Below, piece after piece: positions 34,547 through 42,736 of a stretch of 42,829 nt of DNA. A program made the translations under genes and the position numbers. Under the pieces are notes generated by a model that saw only the letters and a program-made list of their open reading frames with translations, did no database searches and was not told where the DNA came from. This DNA is from Gammaproteobacteria bacterium (GTDB lineage Bacteria > Pseudomonadota > Gammaproteobacteria > Burkholderiales > Rhodocyclaceae): the NCBI GenBank assembly GCA_029289235.1, contig JARFTZ010000033.1, positions 1-42,829 on the forward strand, read 5' to 3'. The first letter of the stretch is position 1; every line of letters begins with the position of its first letter.

Positions 34547-35239
34547 ATGGTCATGTACGCAGGTTCCGAACGACTGGTCATCTTCGATGCCGATGGCACG
34601 CTCATCGACGCGTTTCATGCCATCGAACAGACTTTTCTTTCTCACGGCATGGTCATCGGCGACCTCGAACGTTTTCAGAAGCGCCGCAAGCTGTTGAAGT
34701 ATCTCGGCGGGCTGCGTGAGTTTCCGAACAATCTGCGCCGGCAGTTCGGAAAACAGCGGCGCAAGCTGCTTCTGGCGACGCTGACGGAGTTTTACCGGAG
34801 CGAAGCGCTCCTGTATCCGGGCATCGAATCACTGTTGCGCAGGCTGCTCGACTGCCCCGATATTCGTGTCGCGCTGGTTACCCGCAACGTGACCATCGAG
34901 CCGGAAACGACGCTGAAGCACTTGTTTGCGCGACATGACATCGATCTCGGCCAGTTCGACTACTTCGCCAGCCTGTCGCTGGGTGAGGATAAAACCGGCG
35001 AAATGAAGCGGGCGCGCGAGCTCTACGCTATCAATCCCGCGCGGGCCTGTGCCTGTGGCGATGAATACGGTGACTACCTGGCGGCGATCGGTGCCGGCGT
35101 GTATCCGTTCATCGTCGCCTACGGTTTCGAGGACAGGGCGCGGCTGACGCAAAGTTTCGGCGTGCCACGCGAGGTTATTTCAAGTTCGCCGGCCGAGTTT
35201 TCCGACCGTCTGCTGCACGCGCTGGGGCTGCTCGTCTGA
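34547..35239 (+). CDS. HAD-superfamily hydrolase
   Basis: A 230-residue HAD phosphatase. Motif I is FDADGTLIDAFH, with DxD nucleophile and acid. Motif II is the threonine in VALVTRNV, motif III a lysine in TTLKHLF, and motif IV the acidic CACGDEYGDY. The cap is helical and arginine-rich (about 35-90), as in phosphoglycolate-phosphatase-like enzymes. Substrate unknown. ATG 34547 and 34553 are both possible. It is divergent from ppk1, hinting at a phosphate-related role, which is not demonstrated. Confidence 0.85.
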   Translation: MVMYAGSERLVIFDADGTLIDAFHAIEQTFLSHGMVIGDLERFQKRRKLLKYLGGLREFPNNLRRQFGKQRRKLLLATLTEFYRSEALLYPGIESLLRRLLDCPDIRVALVTRNVTIEPETTLKHLFARHDIDLGQFDYFASLSLGEDKTGEMKRARELYAINPARACACGDEYGDYLAAIGAGVYPFIVAYGFEDRARLTQSFGVPREVISSSPAEFSDRLLHALGLLV

Positions 35240-35366
35240 CGCCTCGGGAGGTTTGCTGGCGAGTTGCTCCTCGGTGTGGATCATGAACGCATGCAATATT
35301 ACCTTAACCTGGCGCGCGTACGGTGGTTGCTGTTCGTGGTAAATCGCAGCGAAGGGAGTCAGGATC

Positions 35367-35483
35367 ATGGCCCGGATCATTCAGGAAATCGTGGAGCGAC
35401 TGATGGAAAGCGTCTTCGGGACACTTTACGGCGAGTATTTCTTTGGTGAGTGGATCATTCCCTGGTTGCCCGACGATCTCTGA
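35367..35483 (+). CDS. Small ORF, 38 residues, unknown function
   Basis: A complete ORF from ATG to TGA with a good ribosome site (GAAGGGAG, about 8 nt upstream). The predicted peptide starts MARIIQEIVERLMESVFG and continues with an aromatic, amphipathic stretch (YGEYFFGEWIIPWLP). Mixed acidic and aromatic composition suggests a membrane-associated or protein-binding microprotein. I recognise no family. It lies between the HAD gene and the c-di-GMP operon on the same strand. Real translation is unproven. Confidence 0.5.
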   Translation: MARIIQEIVERLMESVFGTLYGEYFFGEWIIPWLPDDL

Positions 35484-35520
35484 CTCTCGTGACGCAACAA
35501 CCGGTTTCGATGAAATGATT

Positions 35521-35538
35521 TTGTAACCAAAACGTAAC
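35521..35538. promoter_or_regulatory. PHO-box-like direct repeat upstream of the c-di-GMP/PhnD-like operon
   Basis: TTGTAAC-N4-ACGTAAC repeats GTAAC exactly 11 bp apart, the 7+4+7 arrangement of PHO boxes, in which TGTAAC-type halves occur in some lineages. It lies about 80 bp before the GGDEF-EAL gene. The downstream PhnD-like protein makes phosphate control attractive but untested. No -10 is assigned. Confidence 0.4.
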
Positions 35539-35617
35539 CTTCGGCGGGCAATCTGGCGCGTAGTTTGCGTCTTTTCTTCGGCACCTCTCGTGCTGTTTTT
35601 CGTACCTGTCCCGCAAG

Positions 35618-37945
35618 ATGACAACAGATTCCTCCGTGTATCACGGGCCGCTTTTCAGATACACCGACTGGTGGCCGCCGCTACTCATCATCGTGCTGTT
35701 GGTGGTTTCGTGGGTGACCGTCGTCCGCCGCGCCGGCGACGACGATGCGCGTGCTGTTCGCGACGCCGAGGTGATCCAGGCGAACATAGCGCAGGCGGTG
35801 GTCAATCACACCGGGCAACTGATCGAGTGGATCAGGCTGTTCGACAGCATTCTCGCGACCTGTCCGCATCCGGAAACGGCGCGAACGATCGTGAACACGG
35901 CGCTCGGCCGCAACGGTGCCTTCCTGCGCCTCATGCAGTTCGACGCCGACGGGCGCCTGCTGATGTCGATCGGGAAAGCCCCTGAACCCTGGTTGCGCCA
36001 AGCCGCGATGAGTTTCGCGGTCAGCGTCAAGAGTGATTTTTCCGAGCGGATCGCCGTCGGTGCGGCGCCCGCCGAGGAACAGGCGCAAGCCTGGATGCTG
36101 CCGGTGTTCTACCGGCCGTCCTCGGCAGGAAATTCGGCGCACTCTTTCCTTGTTGTCCTGATCGACAAGGGGCAGTTTCAGCAATTCTTCGGCAATATCG
36201 TTCTCGGCCGCGGCGGGGAAATCGTGCTGCTTTCGGCAGAGGGGCGGGAGCTGTTGCGCTTGCGCGAAGGGCGGCTCGAATCCGTTCCTCCGCGTGGTAC
36301 TTCCCGGCAATTGGCGCGGCTGGAAGGTCTCCCGGGTGTGCGTGACAATCCGCTCGTGGCTTTCCGGACGGTACCGACGACCGGACTCTCGGTCCTGGTG
36401 AGCCGCCCGCGCGATCAGGTACTGATGGAGAACCATGCGCGGCAGAGCGCCTACATGGGATCCGCGTTGCTGTTGACGCTGACGATGCTGGCCCTGACCG
36501 CGCTTTGGGGCACAGCTGCCGCTCGACGCAGCAAACTCGTCCACAGCCTGGAGGATGCTCTGGCGAACAACGAGCAATTAATCCGGCAGATTGGCGAGGA
36601 AAAGGAAACCGCATACATCATGGCGACCCACGACAAACTCACCGGTCTGCCTAACCGCATGTTCTTCGCCGACCTTGCTCAACGCCACGTAGCCCGCGCT
36701 CGGCGCCTGCAAGGCGGGTTTGCGCTGGTATTCATTGATCTCGACCGCTTCAAGCCGGTCAACGACACCTTTGGCCACAAGGCCGGTGACCAGCTGCTGA
36801 TGGACGTGGCCAATCGCCTGCGGGACTGCGTGCGGCAGACCGACGTGGTGTCGCGCTTCGGCGGCGACGAGTTCGTCGCGCTGATCGGCGATCTGCGCAA
36901 CAACCAGGACGTGTCGGTGATCGCCGGGAAATTCATCGACGTCCTGAGTCGGCCGTACGCCGGCATCGTTCCCGATACCGAACTGCGGGTGACCCCGAGC
37001 ATCGGCATTGCCTTCTATCCCGATGATGCCGAAGAAATCGACGCGCTGCTCCGTCAGGCCGACATGGCGATGTATCGTGCCAAGGAACGGGGCAGGGCGA
37101 CGTACGCGTTTGCCGATCCTGCACTCAATCGCCGCTACGAACTGAGCAACCAGATCGAAGCGGCGTTGCCGGTCGCCATCGAAAGGAGCGAAATCCGGGT
37201 GCATTACCAGCCCAAGGTGTCGTTGGCGGATTTCCGCCTGACGGGCCTGGAGGCTCTGGCGCGCTGGGAGTATGCGCAGATGGGCACGGTTTCCCCCGCT
37301 GATTTCATCGCCGTCGCCGAGAAGTGTGGCGCCATCATCGAACTTGGAGATTACGTCCTGCGCGAAGTATGCCGGCAACAGCGCGAATGGCTCGACGCCG
37401 GTTTGCCGGTAGTCCCGGTCGCGGTCAATGTCTCGCCGCGGCAGATCGGTGCGGATGGGTTCTTCGTGCGTGTCGAGAAAATCCTGGCCGAGCATGGCAT
37501 CGCACCGGCACTGCTCGAGATGGAAGTCACCGAAACCGGCGTGATCGAGACCGACGGCGCTTTCATCGAGACCCTGAACGGACTTGCCGCGCTTGGCATT
37601 CGCATCGCGATCGACGATTTCGGCATGGGCTACTCAGGATTCAGTCATCTGCGCAATTTGCCTGCCAAGCAGTTGAAGATCGACCGGTCGTTCGTCCGGA
37701 ACATCCGTAACGATGTCAGCGATGCCGCCATCGTCAGCACAACCATTTCCCTCGCGCATAACCTGCACCTGGAAACCGTCGCCGAGGGCGTCGAGACGCC
37801 CGAACAACTCGCACACCTCAAGGCGGCGCGCTGTGACCAGGCACAGGGCTACCTGTTCGCAGCGGCTTGTCCGCCGGCGGAAGCACGCGAACTGCTCGTG
37901 CGCGGCGCAATTCTTCCCGTCATCGCCGCGGAAGGCAAAGCATGA
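35618..37945 (+). CDS. Membrane GGDEF-EAL c-di-GMP protein
   Basis: A 775-residue inner-membrane sensor. Helices at about 20-37 and 280-300 enclose a periplasmic region of about 240 residues, like a double-Cache/CHASE sensor. A GGDEF domain follows (about 335-500) with intact RFGGDEF (GGDEF 415-419) and an RxxD inhibitory site (RQTD), then an EAL domain (about 515-765) with EAL at 545-547, NVSPRQ and DDFGMGYSG. Both active sites look intact, so it could make or degrade c-di-GMP. The stop overlaps the start of the PhnD-like gene by 4 bp (ATGA), implying coupled translation and joint function. Its sensor may read that binding protein. Confidence 0.93.
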   Translation: MTTDSSVYHGPLFRYTDWWPPLLIIVLLVVSWVTVVRRAGDDDARAVRDAEVIQANIAQAVVNHTGQLIEWIRLFDSILATCPHPETARTIVNTALGRNGAFLRLMQFDADGRLLMSIGKAPEPWLRQAAMSFAVSVKSDFSERIAVGAAPAEEQAQAWMLPVFYRPSSAGNSAHSFLVVLIDKGQFQQFFGNIVLGRGGEIVLLSAEGRELLRLREGRLESVPPRGTSRQLARLEGLPGVRDNPLVAFRTVPTTGLSVLVSRPRDQVLMENHARQSAYMGSALLLTLTMLALTALWGTAAARRSKLVHSLEDALANNEQLIRQIGEEKETAYIMATHDKLTGLPNRMFFADLAQRHVARARRLQGGFALVFIDLDRFKPVNDTFGHKAGDQLLMDVANRLRDCVRQTDVVSRFGGDEFVALIGDLRNNQDVSVIAGKFIDVLSRPYAGIVPDTELRVTPSIGIAFYPDDAEEIDALLRQADMAMYRAKERGRATYAFADPALNRRYELSNQIEAALPVAIERSEIRVHYQPKVSLADFRLTGLEALARWEYAQMGTVSPADFIAVAEKCGAIIELGDYVLREVCRQQREWLDAGLPVVPVAVNVSPRQIGADGFFVRVEKILAEHGIAPALLEMEVTETGVIETDGAFIETLNGLAALGIRIAIDDFGMGYSGFSHLRNLPAKQLKIDRSFVRNIRNDVSDAAIVSTTISLAHNLHLETVAEGVETPEQLAHLKAARCDQAQGYLFAAACPPAEARELLVRGAILPVIAAEGKA

Positions 37946-38847
37946 AAATTCTGTCCCGATTTCTCCTGATCATTGCCGCGCTTGGCGCCAGCCCCGCCGT
38001 GCTGCTTCCGGCACACGCCCAGACGTGCGAGAGCCCCACCGTGATCCGGTATGCGATGGTGCCGCTGCGCGAGATCGAACTCGATCTGCGGCGTCGGGAA
38101 TCGCTGTTCAAACGGATGACCGAACTCACCGGACGGCCGGTCGAGGTCGTGCGTGCGACATCCTATCGCTCGGTGGTGGAGGGCTTGCTGCGCGGCGCGG
38201 TCGATGTTGCCGAACTGGGTCCGGCGACCTACATCGAAGCCACCAAAGGTGATCGCCAGATCACCGCCTTCGCCACGACGGAGAGAGTCGAGGGCGTCTA
38301 TCAGCTACGTGGTGCGCATTACCAGTCGATGCTGGTCGTCCTGGCAAAAAGCGACTTCAGCGATATCGACACGCTCAAGGGAACTCGCCTGGCCTTGACC
38401 GATCCCGGGAGCACCTCCGGTGCAATGTTGCCGCGCAAACAGTTCGTCGGCCGGGTCGGCATGCCCCTGGAGAGTTATTTCGGCGCTGTATCGTACTCCG
38501 GCAGCCACGCCAGGTCGGTACAAGCACTGGTCAGCGGTGCCGTCGATGCGGCCTTCATCGCTTCCGCGCAACTGGAAGAAGCGCATCTGGCCGGCAAGCT
38601 GCGCAAGAACGATGTGCGGGTCCTATGGACGTCCGGGCCCATCCCGAATGACCCGACGGTTTACCGCGGGCAACTGTGTGAAGCACTGAAACGCCGGATT
38701 GCCGAAGTTTTCCTCGGCGAAGACGCCGGGACGGCGCTGCGTGACTATATGGCGGCGATGAATGCCGAGCGCTTCGTGGCGGTCGACGACAGTCTCTATG
38801 CGGGGATTCGCGAAGTGCTCGAGGCCCCCCCGCCGACGGGACGATAA
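37942..38847 (+). CDS. PhnD-like phosphate/phosphonate-type periplasmic binding protein
   Basis: A 301-residue secreted binding protein. A signal peptide (MKILSRFLLIIAALGAS, cleaved near AHA-Q) precedes a PhnD/PBP_like_2 fold with DVAELGPATYIEA, LALTDPGSTSGAMLPR and SGAVDAAFIASAQ. The LTDPGSTSG loop resembles the anion-binding loop of phosphonate/phosphite-binding proteins, but the ligand is unproven. No ABC permease or ATPase follows, so it is not part of an import operon here. The ATGA overlap with the GGDEF-EAL gene suggests it acts as that protein's soluble sensor. Confidence 0.9.
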   Translation: MKILSRFLLIIAALGASPAVLLPAHAQTCESPTVIRYAMVPLREIELDLRRRESLFKRMTELTGRPVEVVRATSYRSVVEGLLRGAVDVAELGPATYIEATKGDRQITAFATTERVEGVYQLRGAHYQSMLVVLAKSDFSDIDTLKGTRLALTDPGSTSGAMLPRKQFVGRVGMPLESYFGAVSYSGSHARSVQALVSGAVDAAFIASAQLEEAHLAGKLRKNDVRVLWTSGPIPNDPTVYRGQLCEALKRRIAEVFLGEDAGTALRDYMAAMNAERFVAVDDSLYAGIREVLEAPPPTGR

Positions 38848-38958
38848 AGCCGCGTGCGCTGCGTTTCGAATCGTGCGTCGTTATAACCGTCAGTAGATAC
38901 GAGGTTAAACTGTTGGCCCCGACGATTTTGTTTACAAATGTCGATTGAAGGATGTGCC

Positions 38959-39465
38959 ATGTCCGCTGTCCGAAAAGCCCCTCCTAAAACAACTGATCCA
39001 ACTGATTCTCCGTTCAACCTGACCGTTCCCTTTGCCCCGAAAACCACCCGGCCACGCGCGCCGCGCAACCAGGCCGCCGCGAAGCCCCTATCCACGGCCA
39101 CGGAAACTGCTTCGCCTTTGCCGGCAGAGCCGGTGCCGGTTGCACCGCCTGCTGCCGCCGAACAGGCTCTTCCGAAAAGGCGGCGGTTGGCCAAGGCGTT
39201 CGATCGGCCGCTGGACAAGGTGTTGCGGAAAAAGTCCGAGGCCGTCGGAGCGTCTCCGCAAAAGCCGGAAAAAGCCACGGTGCGCGACGGTTTCACCTTT
39301 CCGAAGGCCGAGCACGATCGCCTTGTCGAGCTGAAGAAGCAGCTTGCCACGCAGGGTGTTGACGTCAAGAAAAGCGACCTGATCCGCGTTGGTCTGATTC
39401 TTGCGCTGTCGCTTCCTCCGACCAAACTGAAAGCCGTGCTGGCCAGGTTGCCGCCGGTAAAGTAG
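38959..39465 (+). CDS. Ala/Pro/Lys-rich protein with RHH-like C-terminus
   Basis: A 168-residue protein of unknown function. The first about 105 residues are low-complexity and rich in Pro, Ala, Lys and Arg, like a histone-H1-type disordered tail. The C-terminal 60 residues (FTFPKAEHDRLVELKKQLA, then KKSDLIRVGLILALSLP) look like a ribbon-helix-helix DNA-binding or dimerisation domain. It may be a nucleoid-associated or regulatory protein, which is a guess. ATG 38959 follows GAAGGATG at good spacing. Confidence 0.7.
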   Translation: MSAVRKAPPKTTDPTDSPFNLTVPFAPKTTRPRAPRNQAAAKPLSTATETASPLPAEPVPVAPPAAAEQALPKRRRLAKAFDRPLDKVLRKKSEAVGASPQKPEKATVRDGFTFPKAEHDRLVELKKQLATQGVDVKKSDLIRVGLILALSLPPTKLKAVLARLPPVK

Positions 39466-39479
39466 CCTTTCGGACCAGC

Positions 39480-39494
39480 GTGCCCTCACGGCAC
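39480..39494. terminator. Weak hairpin between convergent small genes
   Basis: A perfect 5-bp repeat GTGCC/GGCAC with a 5-nt loop lies 15 bp after the stop of the RHH-like gene and just before the end of the convergent membrane-protein gene. There is no T-run, so it is only a candidate. Confidence 0.3.
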
Positions 39495-39510
39495 CCTGAC
39501 CGAGTTCGAT

Positions 39511-39762
39511 TCACTCCATCGCGCCGTGAAGTTTCCCTCTCAGGGTGGCGCACTCGGTTCGCAACGCTTCCAGTTCGGCGTGAGTCGCCTTGAGTTCCCG
39601 TGTCAGGGCGGCTTGCCGCAGCGAGTCTTCTTCGAGAATGCGCTCTTTGTCTTCACCGAATTGAGCGTTTTCGCTTGAAGCGACGACAGAAGCCCAGAAA
39701 AACCCGACAAGGCCGATGGCCAGCCAGGCAACTGCAAGGATGACAAGAGTTTCGTTGCTCAT
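39511..39762 (-). CDS. Small membrane protein with coiled coil, unknown
   Basis: An 83-residue protein. An N-terminal membrane helix (about 6-28, VILAVAWLAIGLVGFFW) is followed by a charged helical stretch (about 35-80, LTRELKATHAELEALRTEC) with heptad character. The layout resembles YhcB-like anchored coiled-coil proteins, but no specific family is recognised. It is likely a single gene, transcribed toward the RHH-like gene. Confidence 0.6.
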   Translation of the reverse strand: MSNETLVILAVAWLAIGLVGFFWASVVASSENAQFGEDKERILEEDSLRQAALTRELKATHAELEALRTECATLRGKLHGAME

Positions 39763-40027
39763 GAATCGGCTACCGGTGATCTGCAGTTGACGAAGGTGAA
39801 GGGGAGGGGGAGGGGGTACCGCCTGCCTTCAGTGACAGCCAGGATGGAATGGCTTGATGCAGAGCATTCCGCAAGATGGCTGACGAAAAAGATAAATGAG
39901 CGTGATTACGGATATATTACGTTGCGATGGAACGATGGCCGGGCAGCGCCGGCCTTGCCGCTGCGTTGTGTCATGCGGCATGGAAACGGATGATGCCGTG
40001 TCGGGAAAAAACGGGGAGAAATGACCT
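39763..40027. other. Gap before the CYTH-CHAD gene
   Basis: 265 bp with no convincing gene. It has a G-rich run (39801-39816, three G tracts separated by single A) and an AT-rich stretch near 39910-39925 that could hold a promoter. GGGGAG about 9 nt before the CYTH-CHAD ATG is a fair ribosome site. Confidence 0.4.
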
Positions 40028-41557
40028 ATGGCCGTAGAAATCGAACTCAAGTTACGGGTGGCGCCGGGGCAAGCCCGGCGTCTTTCCGGGCATTCAGCCC
40101 TGGCGGATGTCGCGCCGCAGAGATACAGCCTGTTCAATACCTACTACGACACGCCGGATTTCGCCCTGCGCAAGCGGCGCATCGCGCTGCGGCTCCGGCG
40201 TAAGGGGAGGGCGACCTGGCTGATGACGGTCAAGGCGGAAGATGCCGGCGCGGGCGGCCTCGCCCGGCGACTGGAATGGGAGGTGCCGACGCAGCCAGGC
40301 GTGTTCGATTTCAGCATCGTGACCGACGAGGCATTGCGTGACTTCCTGATCGAGCAACTGCCACACCTGCGCCCGGCGTTCTCGACCGACTTCACGCGCA
40401 CGGCCTGGACGTTGCATCGCGGAGATTCACGCATCGAACTGGCGCTAGATCGCGGCAAGATCGCCGCGCCCGGCGCGACCGAAGAAGCCGCCGCCGTGAG
40501 CGAGGCCATCTGCGAGGTGGAACTTGAGTTGCTGGAAGGGCCTTCTTCAGATGCGCTGTTCGATCTGGCCATAGAACTGGCGCGCGATCTGCACCTGCAC
40601 CCGCTGGCCATCAGCAAGGCCGAGCGGGGCTACAACTTGGCAGATGCGTCGCTGCTGCGGCCGGCAAAGCGGTTTTCCTCGCCCGTCGCCGGGGAAATGT
40701 CGCCGGTCGACGCATTCCGCGCGATCGCGCTGTGCTGCCTCAGGCAACTGCAGCGCAACGAAGCCGGCGCCGTGCACGGTGGCGATCCCGAGTATGTTCA
40801 CCAGGCCCGGGTGGCGATCCGCCGCCTGCGCTCCGCGTTTCGCCTTTTCGCCCCGGTTCTCGGCCCGGACTTCATCGCCGTGTATTCGCCGCGCTGGCAG
40901 GACGTGGCGAAGGCGCTCGGAGATGCCCGGGACTGGGATGTCTTCCTCAATGAGACCCTGCCGCCGCTGGAAGAGGCATTCCCCGGGCACGCCGGGCTGG
41001 CGCAGCTGCGCCGCCACGCCGAGGTCGCGCAGGGCCGGGCACAGGCAACGGCCCGGGCGGCCCTGACCGGGGAAGAGTACAGCCGGCTGTTGCTGGCCTT
41101 CGGCGCGGCGCTGTTCCGTGTCGAACCGCCAACCATCGAGGCCGACAACAAAGCGGTGCGCCGCAATCTGCGCAAGTTCGCCCGGCGGCGGTTGCAGAAG
41201 CGGGCGACGGCTGTCGAAAAGCTGATGAACGGCAACGTGAAGCTGGACGCCGAGCATCGCCACCTGCTGCGCATCGCGTTCAAGAAACTGCGCTACGCCA
41301 TCGAGTTTTTCGCGCCGCTCCTGCCGCGCAAGTCGCTCGCTGCCTACCAGGCATCGCTCACCACGATTCAGGATCTGCTCGGTGAGCTCAACGATCAGGC
41401 AACCGCGTTGCGCCTGATCAACGATGCGGGACACGACGGCCCGGCCGATTCCCTGGCTTGCGGCTGGATTGCGGGCCGTAGTCAGCTTTTGATTGCCGAA
41501 CTGGACGTCGAGTTGGCCAAGGTCAAGGTTAAAAAGCGGCCGTGGCGGAAAAATTGA
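40028..41557 (+). CDS. CYTH-CHAD inorganic triphosphatase-like protein
   Basis: A 509-residue protein. The N-terminal CYTH domain (about 1-205) begins with the ExExK signature EIELKL at residues 4-9, and its arginine/lysine/glutamate tunnel residues (KRRIALRLRRKG, WLMTVKAED, CEVELELLEG) indicate a triphosphate tunnel metalloenzyme like E. coli YgiF, which hydrolyses inorganic triphosphate. The C-terminal CHAD domain (about 225-500) has VHQARVAIRRLRSAFR and FKKLRYAIEFF. CHAD domains bind polyphosphate through basic helices, so this protein may sit on polyP granules. It is convergent with PPK2, 15 bp apart. Confidence 0.92.
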   Translation: MAVEIELKLRVAPGQARRLSGHSALADVAPQRYSLFNTYYDTPDFALRKRRIALRLRRKGRATWLMTVKAEDAGAGGLARRLEWEVPTQPGVFDFSIVTDEALRDFLIEQLPHLRPAFSTDFTRTAWTLHRGDSRIELALDRGKIAAPGATEEAAAVSEAICEVELELLEGPSSDALFDLAIELARDLHLHPLAISKAERGYNLADASLLRPAKRFSSPVAGEMSPVDAFRAIALCCLRQLQRNEAGAVHGGDPEYVHQARVAIRRLRSAFRLFAPVLGPDFIAVYSPRWQDVAKALGDARDWDVFLNETLPPLEEAFPGHAGLAQLRRHAEVAQGRAQATARAALTGEEYSRLLLAFGAALFRVEPPTIEADNKAVRRNLRKFARRRLQKRATAVEKLMNGNVKLDAEHRHLLRIAFKKLRYAIEFFAPLLPRKSLAAYQASLTTIQDLLGELNDQATALRLINDAGHDGPADSLACGWIAGRSQLLIAELDVELAKVKVKKRPWRKN

Positions 41558-41572
41558 CTTTTCAACGCTGAC

Positions 41573-42427
41573 TCAGTAGATGGCCGGCACGTACATCTCC
41601 GGCGGAACGGGGTGTCGCAGATAATCGGGGTTGTGTACCCGTTCCGGCAATGTCACCGGTTCGCGCTCGTATTCCTCGTAGGGCACCTGGCTGAGCAGGT
41701 GAGAGATGCAGTTCAGGCGCGCGCGCTTCTTGTCGTCGGCTTCAACGATCCACCACGGCGCTTCGGGGATGTGCGTGCGTTCCAGCATCGTCTCCTTGGC
41801 CTTGGTGTATTGCTCCCAGCGGCGGCGCGATTCCATGTCCATCGGGCTCAGTTTCCACTGCTTGAGCGGATCGTGGATGCGCATGGTGAAACGAAAGTGT
41901 TGCTCGTTGTCGGAGATTGAGAACCAGTACTTGATGAGGATGATTCCGGAGCGGATCAGCATCTTCTCGAACTCCGGCACTGTGCGGAAAAACTCCTCGT
42001 ATTCCTCGTCGGAACAGAAGTCCATGACCTTCTCGACGCCGGCCCGGTTGTACCAGCTGCGGTCGAAGAGGACCATTTCACCGCCAGCGGGCAGGTGGGC
42101 GACGTAGCGCTGGAAATACCACTGTGTTTTTTCCCGCTCGCTCGGCGCGGTCAGCGCGGCGACGCGGCATACGCGGGGGTTGAGCCGCTGGGTGATGCGC
42201 TTGATGACGCCCCCCTTGCCGGCGGCGTCGCGCCCTTCGAAGAGAACGACAACCTTCAGCTTTTTGTGGACCACCCAGTCCTGTAGCTTGACCAGTTCGC
42301 CCTGGAGACGGAACAGTTCCTTGAAGTAAAGTCCGCGCTTGAGTTCGTTCTGCGCGTCCAGGGGCGATTCGGATGCCTCGCCGATCTCGGAGATGAGCGT
42401 GCTCAGGCGCTCATCGTCGAATTCCAT
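41573..42427 (-). CDS. ppk2: Polyphosphate kinase 2 (N-terminus interrupted by amber stop)
   Basis: A 284-residue readable PPK2 (P-loop kinase) that transfers phosphate between polyP and nucleoside diphosphates. The Walker A region GRDAAGKGG (65-73) and the Walker B/lid segment DRSWYNRAG (122-130) are intact, as are SPMDMESRRRWEQYTKAKE and EAPWWIVEADDKKRAR. From memory it resembles the Pseudomonas PA0141-type class. ATG 42427 is the first start after an in-frame TAG at 42464-42466. Upstream sequence in the same frame continues to ATG 42520 and codes KELLDSFDEELE, which resembles the acidic N-terminus of that class. The catalytic core should be intact if translation starts at 42427, though its ribosome site is poor. 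Confidence 0.88.
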   Translation of the reverse strand: MEFDDERLSTLISEIGEASESPLDAQNELKRGLYFKELFRLQGELVKLQDWVVHKKLKVVVLFEGRDAAGKGGVIKRITQRLNPRVCRVAALTAPSEREKTQWYFQRYVAHLPAGGEMVLFDRSWYNRAGVEKVMDFCSDEEYEEFFRTVPEFEKMLIRSGIILIKYWFSISDNEQHFRFTMRIHDPLKQWKLSPMDMESRRRWEQYTKAKETMLERTHIPEAPWWIVEADDKKRARLNCISHLLSQVPYEEYEREPVTLPERVHNPDYLRHPVPPEMYVPAIY

Positions 42428-42520
42428 CTCCAGTTCTTCATCGAATGAATCAAGAAGTTCCTTCTACATCCGCTCGCGCTGTTTCATGTCGGAGGTTGTT
42501 TTATTTTCTTTGTCGCTCAT
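42428..42520 (-). pseudogene. Upstream part of the ppk2 frame with amber codon
   Basis: From ATG 42520 (MSDKENKTTSDMKQRERM), codon 19 is TAG, after which the frame reads on without a break into ppk2 for 12 codons. The charged N-terminal extension has PPK2-like character. A point mutation of one codon (for example from CAG, AAG or TGG) would restore a 315-residue protein. Confidence 0.55.
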
Positions 42521-42653
42521 GGCTGGGCAAGGAATTCGAATATGCGGAAGAGCAGCGGAAAATCTTCCCGACGATTTGCAGGACGAAGTAACGGCTCCAA
42601 TACTACTTTCTGATTGTTAAGTTCTGATTACAAGTGCAGCAGAGTAATTCAAT

Positions 42654-42667
42654 AGATATAAATATCT
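42654..42667. repeat. AT-rich palindrome upstream of ppk2
   Basis: AGATAT-AA-ATATCT, a perfect 6-bp-arm inverted repeat in an AT-rich stretch, lies 22 bp from the proposed IS left end and about 134 bp upstream of ATG 42520. It could be a regulatory site for ppk2. Nothing else supports it. Confidence 0.3.
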
Positions 42668-42736
42668 AAAAAAATCAGTTAGATGCTGGTAAGCCCCCGG
42701 CGAAGTCATCTATGAATTGAGGGTTTAGACCGGGAA

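Larger units (their letters stand above)
35240..35617. other. Intergenic region with a small ORF and repeats
   Basis: The longest gap between recognised genes. It holds the 38-codon ORF at 35367-35483 and the GTAAC direct repeat at 35521-35538. Nothing else clear was found; no tRNA or strong terminator was seen. Confidence 0.5.

Noticed and set aside
39787-39993. Small plus-strand frame before the CYTH-CHAD gene
   Set aside because: The TTG start has no ribosome site, the internal ATG at 39844 has only a weak one, and no family resemblance is seen.
39829-40137. 102-codon minus-strand frame overlapping the CYTH-CHAD start
   Set aside because: It overlaps the conserved CYTH N-terminus and its sequence has no protein-like pattern.
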